From Mycobacterium sp. 852002-51057_SCH5723018 (lineage in GTDB: Bacteria; Actinomycetota; Actinomycetes; Mycobacteriales; Mycobacteriaceae): DNA of 45,764 nt. Positions 41,099-45,764 of this stretch are shown here, piece by piece. The DNA lies in the NCBI RefSeq assembly GCF_001667035.1, contig NZ_LZIR01000128.1, forward strand, positions 1 to 45,764, written 5' to 3'. Positions within the stretch are counted from its first letter, which is position 1. Every line of letters begins with the position of its first letter. The notes under the pieces were generated by a model. That model searched no databases. It had not been told where the DNA came from and saw only the letters and a program-made list of their open reading frames with translations. A program made the translations under genes and the position numbers.

Positions 41099-41779
41099 TT
41101 ACAAAGCGCGAATCCCGTTGTAGATCACGAGCAAACCGATCACGACCAAGATGACCGCCAGCATGGCGGCGTGGTTTCGTTCCATCCAGGCTTTGAGCCG
41201 CTCCAGCGCGTCGTCGAGTCGGTCCCCGGCGGCGACGTAGCCCAGTATCGGAACGGCGACCGTCAGCGACGAGACGACGACGAAGACGGCGCCGCAGATC
41301 CAGCCGGCCGCGGCGCCCAGCCCACCGGTCCCGATGGCCAGGCCCGCGGCCACGCACAGGATCAGCACCTCCGGCCGGATCGGCACCAGCACCGCCCCGG
41401 TCACCCCCGCGCGCAGCGGGGTGAGCTTGGAGAACGAACGCATCCAGCCCGGAGTCTTGCTGTCACGATGCCGGGTCAGCCAGCGGAACACGCCGAACAC
41501 GACCAGCACCGATCCCAACACCACGCGCGCCCAGGACGCCCACGTCGGCGGTGCATGGTTCAGCCCGCCCAGCAGATCTGAGGCCCCGACGAAGGCCGCG
41601 GTGAGCGCTACCAGACCCAGCAGCCAGCCGCCGAGGAAGGCGAGGCCGGCCGGTCGGGGGCGTGGCGCGTGCAAGACCAGCACCGCGGGAATGACCGTGA
41701 TCGGTGAGAGCGCGATGACCAGCCCGAGCGGAATCAGCTTGGTCAGTACGGGAACCCAGTTGCCTGCCACGGGCAGCAA
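41099..41779 (-). CDS. GAP-family (SfLAP) membrane protein 2
   Basis: The 226-residue protein is a close paralogue of the preceding one. Segments such as IPLGLVIALSPITVIPAVLV, SFSKLTPLRAGVTGAVLVP and AVPILGYVAAGDRLDDALER agree almost residue for residue. About six membrane helices. TTG 41777-41779 gives MLPVAGNWVP, matching the paralogue; GTG nine bases later is also possible, as neither has a good ribosome-binding site. The pair arose by tandem duplication and may form a heterodimer. Confidence 0.78.
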   Translation of the reverse strand: MLPVAGNWVPVLTKLIPLGLVIALSPITVIPAVLVLHAPRPRPAGLAFLGGWLLGLVALTAAFVGASDLLGGLNHAPPTWASWARVVLGSVLVVFGVFRWLTRHRDSKTPGWMRSFSKLTPLRAGVTGAVLVPIRPEVLILCVAAGLAIGTGGLGAAAGWICGAVFVVVSSLTVAVPILGYVAAGDRLDDALERLKAWMERNHAAMLAVILVVIGLLVIYNGIRAL

Positions 41780-41793
41780 TCATCGCATTGACT

Positions 41794-42111
41794 TCACCCG
41801 CCGGCATGTCCTTTCCGGCGCAGCGTCCACGCCGGCACCCAGTGCGTCACCGTTTTGCGCTTGGAGCCGTACGCGATCGGGTAGGTGACCAGCCCCCACC
41901 AATCGCCCTGCTCGCAGATGCCCCAGCAGCTCAGCCGGCCCTCGACGACCTTGTGCAGCTGCAGGCCATTGGGCTGATAGCGCCCCGAGCGGTGCGGCTC
42001 GCGCGGGAACAGCACCGTCAGGTCGACCAGCACCGCGATCGGTGGGCGCACCACCCGAAACGGGTCACGGACCGGCTGCCCGTTGTAACCGATCGACGCG
42101 AGGTCGCCCAT
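41794..42111 (-). CDS. Conserved-looking hypothetical protein
   Basis: The 105-residue protein (MGDLASIGYNGQPVRDPFRV start) is not low-complexity. It has strand-rich, Trp-rich segments (LSCWGICEQGDWWGLVTYPI, THWVPAWTLRRKGH) and one CxxxC pair. No membrane helix or signal. I do not recognise a family. It ends 14 bp before the second GAP-family gene on the same strand, so co-transcription is likely. Confidence 0.6.
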   Translation of the reverse strand: MGDLASIGYNGQPVRDPFRVVRPPIAVLVDLTVLFPREPHRSGRYQPNGLQLHKVVEGRLSCWGICEQGDWWGLVTYPIAYGSKRKTVTHWVPAWTLRRKGHAGG

Positions 42112-42219
42112 TTATCGATCATACGTTCGAATAGCGGGTGCGTTGAGTCCGTCATTTCGCCACCGGGTGCCCAGCTAGATCGCTATAGTCGCGTCACCGA
42201 TACCGAGGGGAAGATCCAC

Positions 42220-42447
42220 ATGAGGACGATTATCGCCGCCGGGCTACTGGCATTCGCCGGGGTCATGACCGCTGGGGTGGGCATGGCCAACGCCGACGAA
42301 ACCGAGGTCGAGGGCAACTACTCGAGCGAAGCCGGTTGTCAGGCGGACGCACCCCACGTCGAGCTCACACACAACGACCACTTGTGGACCCATTGGGACT
42401 GCCGCTTTGGTCCCGACGGGTTTTGGCACGTGTTCCTGAGTAACTGA
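42220..42447 (+). CDS. Small secreted protein
   Basis: The 75-residue product has a signal peptide (MRTIIAAGLLAFAGVMTAGV, cut after ANA near residue 25). The mature peptide is about 50 residues: acidic at first, then His/Trp-rich (HVELTHNDHLWTHWDCRFG). It contains two cysteines (AGC and DCR), which may pair. GAGGGGAAG precedes the ATG. I do not recognise a family name; similar small exported proteins are common in mycobacteria. Confidence 0.75.
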   Translation: MRTIIAAGLLAFAGVMTAGVGMANADETEVEGNYSSEAGCQADAPHVELTHNDHLWTHWDCRFGPDGFWHVFLSN

Positions 42448-42485
42448 CAGGAGGCCCGCCACCGCTTCTGGCAACATAGCGGGCG

Positions 42486-44015
42486 GTGAGCGTCTCTGAT
42501 ACCCGCGAGTCCCGGCAGCGCCGTGGTGCGTTCGACCCGCTATTCGTCGGAGTCCTCGCCGCCGCAATAAGTTTGGCCGGCTCCGCCCGCCCCTCGTTCT
42601 GGTACGACGAGGCCGCGACCATTTCGGCCTCCTACAGTCGGACCCTGGGTCAGCTGTGGCAGATGCTGGGTAACGTCGATGCGGTGCACGGCCTGTACTA
42701 CGTGTTCATGCACGGTTGGTTCCAGGTCTTCCCGCCCACGGAGTTCTGGTCGCGGGTGCCGAGCGGGCTGGCCGTGGGCGGTGCCGCGGCGGGAATCGTG
42801 GTGTTGGGCAAGCAATTCTCGTCGCGCACGGTCGCGATGGTGTCGGGGATCGTCTGCGCGGTCTTGCCCCGGGCGACGTGGGCGGGCCTCGAGGCTCGCC
42901 CGTACGCCCTGTCGATGATGGCGGCGGTGTGGTTGACCGTGCTGATGGTCGTTGCCACACGGCGTGACAACGCTTGGGTGTGGCTGGGTTACGGGATCGG
43001 CCTGGCGGGATCGGTCCTGCTGGAAACGTATCTGGTGTTGCTGGTGCTCGCGCACGCCGTGTTCGTCTGCGCGTTCGGGCGCGACCGTACGACGGTGCGG
43101 CACTTCGCCATTGCGTCGGTGCTCACCGTTTGTGCCGTGTCGCCGTTCATGCTCGAGGTCGCCGGGCAGGTCCAGCAGATCAAATGGGTCGCACCGATAG
43201 GGCATCGCACGATCGAGGACGTGGTGGTTCAGCAGTACTTCGAAAGGAGCCCGCCGTTCGCGGTGTTGTCGGCACTGGTTGTGGTGACCGCGATTGGCTT
43301 GTGGCTCTTCACATCCGCAAAACCGGCCGACACGGACCGCCAACTGTTGACCTTGGCCGTCGCATGGCTGGTGATCCCGACCGCGCTGATCGTCATCTGG
43401 TCGGCGCTGGCTCACCCGATCTACACGCCGCGCTACCTGTCGTTCACGGCGCCGGCGATGGCTGTGGTCCTGGGGGTGTGTATCGGCGCCCTGACCGTCA
43501 AGCCCTGGGTGGCGACGGCCCTGGTCAGCCTATTCGCCGTGGCTGCGGCACCCAATTACCTTCGCGCGCAACGTAATCCATATGCCAAGTACGGCATGGA
43601 CTACAGCCAGGTCGCCGACCTGATCACCGCCCAGGCGGCACCGGGCGATTGCTTGCTGGTCAACGACACGGTGACGTTCATGCCAGCCCCCATGCGCCCG
43701 CTGCTGGCGGCGCGCCCCGACGCCTACCGCAAACTGGTCGACCTCACCCTGTGGCAGCGGGCAACCGACCGCCGAGAAGTCTTCGACACCAACCTCATCC
43801 CGGAGGTCGTCGCCCAGCCGTTGAGCCATTGCCGCGTGGTATGGATCATCACGCAGGCCGACAAGTCCGTGCCCGCCCACGAGCAGGGCGAAGCGCTGCC
43901 GCCCGGCCCGCTCTACGGGGCGACGCCCGCCTTCGCGGTCCCCCACGACCTGGGCTTCCGGCTGATCGAGCGCTGGCAGTTCAACCTGGTTCAGGTGGTC
44001 AAAGCCGAACGCTGA
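42486..44015 (+). CDS. GT39-like membrane glycosyltransferase
   Basis: The 509-residue protein has about ten membrane helices. It carries an early acidic pair typical of GT-C enzymes, in GSARPSFWYDEAATISASYS. Other family-like segments are VHGLYYVFMHGWFQVFPPTE, WAGLEARPYALSMMAAVWLT and ALAHPIYTPRYLSFTAPAMA. It should move a sugar, probably mannose, from a polyprenyl phosphate to an acceptor outside the membrane. A soluble C-terminal domain of about 130 residues follows the last helix. Start GTG 42486 begins MSVSDTRESRQRR. It ends three bases before the convergent GH16 gene. Substrate unknown. Confidence 0.8.
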   Translation: MSVSDTRESRQRRGAFDPLFVGVLAAAISLAGSARPSFWYDEAATISASYSRTLGQLWQMLGNVDAVHGLYYVFMHGWFQVFPPTEFWSRVPSGLAVGGAAAGIVVLGKQFSSRTVAMVSGIVCAVLPRATWAGLEARPYALSMMAAVWLTVLMVVATRRDNAWVWLGYGIGLAGSVLLETYLVLLVLAHAVFVCAFGRDRTTVRHFAIASVLTVCAVSPFMLEVAGQVQQIKWVAPIGHRTIEDVVVQQYFERSPPFAVLSALVVVTAIGLWLFTSAKPADTDRQLLTLAVAWLVIPTALIVIWSALAHPIYTPRYLSFTAPAMAVVLGVCIGALTVKPWVATALVSLFAVAAAPNYLRAQRNPYAKYGMDYSQVADLITAQAAPGDCLLVNDTVTFMPAPMRPLLAARPDAYRKLVDLTLWQRATDRREVFDTNLIPEVVAQPLSHCRVVWIITQADKSVPAHEQGEALPPGPLYGATPAFAVPHDLGFRLIERWQFNLVQVVKAER

Positions 44016-44018
44016 TAG

Positions 44019-44852
44019 CTACCAGATGCGGATGTAGTCGACGAGCATGTCCGCCGGGTAGGTCGCCGCGGCCGGGTCGCCGGCGCCGACCCCACCGACG
44101 GCGAGGGTGAACATGGGCGTCATCCAGTAGCCGGGCTTGTTGAACGGCCACCGGAAGTCATCCGGAGCGCCGCCGTGGACGTGGATGGGCTTGTTGGGAA
44201 CGCTGAAGTACTCTGCCCCGTCGCGCGAGAACTGGAACCCCTCCTCGCCCCAGTGCATCCGCCACGTGTGCCAGCCGCCGTCCACCAACCCGGGAATCGA
44301 CTTCCCCTCCCAGGTTTTGCCGTTGGACGCCGCGTGAACCGTCGTTCCCGGGGGCCACGAGCCGTTGCCGTACCACTCGAAAACGTCAACTTCGCCGTCG
44401 GGCAGCGGATCTTCGTTGACGCCCCAGAATGCGGACCAAAGGCCGGGGCTCAGACAGTTCAGCTTGATCCGCGCTTCCCACGTTTGGTTGATCATGCTGT
44501 GAAAGTTGCCGCGCAGTTTGGCCCCGTAGTAGGTGTCCCCTTCTTGGGTGGCGCGCAGGACCAGGTTGGAGTTGCCGTCCTGAAACACGTTTCGGCGGTC
44601 GTCGCGGTATATCCCCGCGACCGGCGGGAACACGTCGTCCTGCCAGGTCTGCACCGTCCACTTGCCCGGATCGGGAGCCGAGCCCGCGGGGCCGTCGAAT
44701 TCGTCGGAGAAGATGTAGCCGCCGCCACCGGCCGACGGCGCCTCCGGCGGTGCCGGGAGAGACGGGTTGGCCTGCGCCTCCGGGACCGGCATCGAGGCCA
44801 CGGCCGCCAGCATGCCGAGCCCCGTGGTCAACAACATGCTGCGACGATCCAT
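44019..44852 (-). CDS. Secreted GH16 beta-1,3-glucanase-like protein, Rv0315-like
   Basis: The 277-residue protein has a Tat-like signal (MDRRSMLLTTGLGMLAAVAS) cut near AQA. A GH16 jelly-roll follows. The catalytic ExDxxE is present in LPDGEVDVFEWYGNGSW near residue 160. GLWSAFWGVNE, GWHTWRMHWGEEGFQF and the C-terminal DMLVDYIRIW are typical. The family cleaves or rearranges beta-1,3- or related glucans outside the cell. The M. tuberculosis orthologue, by this position and motif, is Rv0315. ATG 44852 was chosen; a TTG five codons earlier is possible. Convergent with the GT39 gene, and divergent context toward the MarR gene. Confidence 0.9.
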   Translation of the reverse strand: MDRRSMLLTTGLGMLAAVASMPVPEAQANPSLPAPPEAPSAGGGGYIFSDEFDGPAGSAPDPGKWTVQTWQDDVFPPVAGIYRDDRRNVFQDGNSNLVLRATQEGDTYYGAKLRGNFHSMINQTWEARIKLNCLSPGLWSAFWGVNEDPLPDGEVDVFEWYGNGSWPPGTTVHAASNGKTWEGKSIPGLVDGGWHTWRMHWGEEGFQFSRDGAEYFSVPNKPIHVHGGAPDDFRWPFNKPGYWMTPMFTLAVGGVGAGDPAAATYPADMLVDYIRIW

Positions 44853-44994
44853 ATGCAATCCCACCAATCCTTGACGAGCCGGAACCTCCCGCCCGGCGCG
44901 ATTCCCCGAAGCAACTCTCGCAAACGGTGTTATGAAACCATGCCGCGGGGGAGGCGCGCATCCCGCACCGGGCCGTGTCCGCCTGCGGTTTGGC

Positions 44995-45438
44995 TCAGCG
45001 ATCTCCCCGGTCCGTTGCGTCCCGGGTCCCGGCCGCGCGCAGCAGGCGCTTGAGGTGGCCCCGTTCCTCGGCTGTCAACCGGGTCAGGACCCGTTGATCG
45101 GCCATCTGCGCGGCGGCGTCGGCACGCTTGAGCAGCGCCTTGCCGCGTCGGGTGAGCTGGGCCGGCATGGCCCGCCCCGCCGGGGCTGGCGCCGGGCGGG
45201 TCAGCGCGCCGCGCTCCTCCAGCGCGAGCAGCACCTGGTTGGCCGCTTGGGCCGAGACGTGGGTACCGCGGGCCAGCTCGGCGCCGGTCAGCCCGGGATG
45301 CTTCGACAAGATCCGCAGGCACACGAACTCCGGCAGGCTGAGGCCCAGCGGCTTGAGCTCCGCGGCGACCTGGGGCCGCAGCGCCGCCATCACGCGGTAC
45401 AGCAGGAACCCCAGCGGCTCGTCGTCGGATTGACCCAT
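44995..45438 (-). CDS. MarR family transcriptional regulator
   Basis: The 147-residue protein starts MGQSDDEPLGFLLYRVMAAL (ATG 45438). It has the MarR winged-helix layout: the first helices, LSLPEFVCLRILSKHPGLTG, AELARGTHVSAQAANQVLLA as the recognition helix, and a wing ALTRPAPAPAGRAMPAQLTR. The C-terminal dimer helix is LTAEERGHLKRLLRAAG. MarR proteins usually repress a divergent gene and release on binding a small aromatic or oxidant. Two inverted repeats lie in the 121 bp to the next gene, so it probably controls both itself and that gene. Confidence 0.9.
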   Translation of the reverse strand: MGQSDDEPLGFLLYRVMAALRPQVAAELKPLGLSLPEFVCLRILSKHPGLTGAELARGTHVSAQAANQVLLALEERGALTRPAPAPAGRAMPAQLTRRGKALLKRADAAAQMADQRVLTRLTAEERGHLKRLLRAAGTRDATDRGDR

Positions 45439-45482
45439 GCACCACATGCTGGCACGCGCCGCGCCGTTTCCCGCCGGCAACC

Positions 45483-45530
45483 ATCAATTTCCTTGACATC
45501 GACGCGGCCGGTGGTATCAAGGAGCTTGAT
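45483..45530. promoter_or_regulatory. Two MarR-type operators over a TTGACA promoter
   Basis: ATCAAG-GAG-CTTGAT (45516-45530) is a perfect 6-3-6 palindrome. ATCAAT-TTC-CTTGAC (45483-45497) is a weaker copy of the same pattern. The centres are 33 bp apart, three helical turns. A TTGACA at 45493-45498 with TATCAA at 45515-45520 (16-bp spacing) could be the promoter for the rightward gene, so bound MarR would cover both boxes. Confidence 0.65.
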
Positions 45531-45559
45531 AGTCCGATGTGGAGAAAGGAACGACAACG

Positions 45560-45764
45560 ATGTCTGGTGGCGGTTTGTTCGGAGGATTCGGTGGACCCGG
45601 ATTCGGTGGGCCCGGGTTCGGTGGGCCCGGCTTTGGTGGGCCCGGCTTCGGCGGGCCCGGCTTCGGCGGCTGGGGCGGCGGGCGCCAGCGCGTCGGTGGC
45701 CGGTCAGATCGCCAAGATCGCCGGCGCCCGGGCGGTGGGCATCGCGGGCGGCCCGGAGAAGTGC
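45560..45764 (+). CDS. Gly-rich start joined out of frame to an MDR oxidoreductase fragment (partial)
   Basis: The ATG at 45560 has AAAGGA nine bases upstream. It encodes MSGGGLFGGF followed by five copies of GGPGF-type pentapeptides (15-bp DNA units) to about 45680. From 45681 to the window edge a different frame reads GASASVAGQIAKIAGARAVG then IAGGPEKC. That is the NADP-binding Rossmann start of zinc-independent medium-chain oxidoreductases (CurA/quinone-oxidoreductase type), which should be preceded by about 150 residues. The Gly-rich frame continues through this DNA as arginine-rich sequence, so one of the two is a shadow. Deletion, recombination or misassembly could have made the junction. 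Confidence 0.5.
   Translation, partial: MSGGGLFGGFGGPGFGGPGFGGPGFGGPGFGGPGFGGWGGGRQRVGGRSDRQDRRRPGGGHRGRPGEV

Noticed and set aside
41788..42219. N-terminal extension of the small secreted protein at 42220
   Set aside because: The extension overlaps the opposite-strand gene. The signal peptide begins precisely at the ATG at 42220, which has its own ribosome-binding site.

Overview
The window is a high-GC chromosomal stretch from a slow-growing Mycobacterium, most likely a relative of the M. avium complex. The evidence is a PPE gene, the iniB locus, rmlA, the dcd and udgA neighbourhood, a 13E12-type HNH gene, DUF732 secreted proteins and mycobacterial-style Pro/Gly-rich membrane proteins. Gene order follows the M. 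tuberculosis Rv0341 to Rv0315 region, read here in the opposite direction and interrupted by accessory DNA.

Layout. (1) 1-8.1 kb is the ini locus: a Gly-rich iniB, an IniB-related gene, a divergent LAL-type LuxR regulator (iniR) and the membrane Fe-S oxidoreductase etfD. ATTAGGGG-type repeats sit at three of its promoters. (2) 8.1-10.5 kb is an insertion carrying a PPE gene and a small exported Cys-rich protein. It is bounded by a direct repeat that duplicates the etfD/aspC junction. (3) 10.5-18.1 kb holds aspC, a YibE/F-type membrane protein, an rmlA operon, a DUF222/HNH gene and udgA. (4) 18.1-23.7 kb holds three tandem paralogues of a DUF7159-type protein: a degenerate Hsp70/actin-like domain, one membrane helix, and a Pro/Gly-rich tail. 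(5) 23.8-25.3 kb holds dcd, a secreted M15-like protein and tRNA-Gly(CCC). (6) 25.3-34.8 kb contains two islands stacked at the 3' end of that tRNA. A perfect 47-bp copy of the tRNA 3' end lies at 29898-29944 and a decayed one at 34742-34786. Island 1 has a frameshifted HEPN-like gene, a TetR gene with two palindromic operators, a truncated SDR gene, a GliT/HlmI-like thioredoxin-reductase-fold flavoprotein and a SAM methyltransferase. Island 2 has a frameshifted hemerythrin-like gene, a cytochrome b/molybdopterin oxidoreductase fusion, a membrane partner, and a fourth DUF7159 paralogue. No integrase survives in either. (7) 35.1-45.8 kb is chromosomal: GT87 and GT39 glycosyltransferases, two DUF732 proteins, a stand-alone flavodiiron-type metallo-beta-lactamase protein, a PAP2/diacylglycerol-kinase fusion, an HExxH protein, two GAP-family membrane proteins, a GH16 glucanase and a MarR gene with a two-operator promoter. 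The window ends in a puzzling junction between Gly-rich repeats and an MDR oxidoreductase fragment.

Themes. Much of the content concerns the cell envelope: rhamnose and UDP-glucuronate precursors, mannosyltransferases, IniB, PPE, and Pro-rich wall-spanning proteins. The islands add redox and thiol chemistry. The most unusual items are the stacked tRNA-Gly islands, the degenerate-ATPase/Pro-Gly family with its island-borne copy, the dithiol-oxidase-plus-methyltransferase module under TetR control, and the shared motif at the ini promoters. No known phage, CRISPR array or complete IS element was seen.
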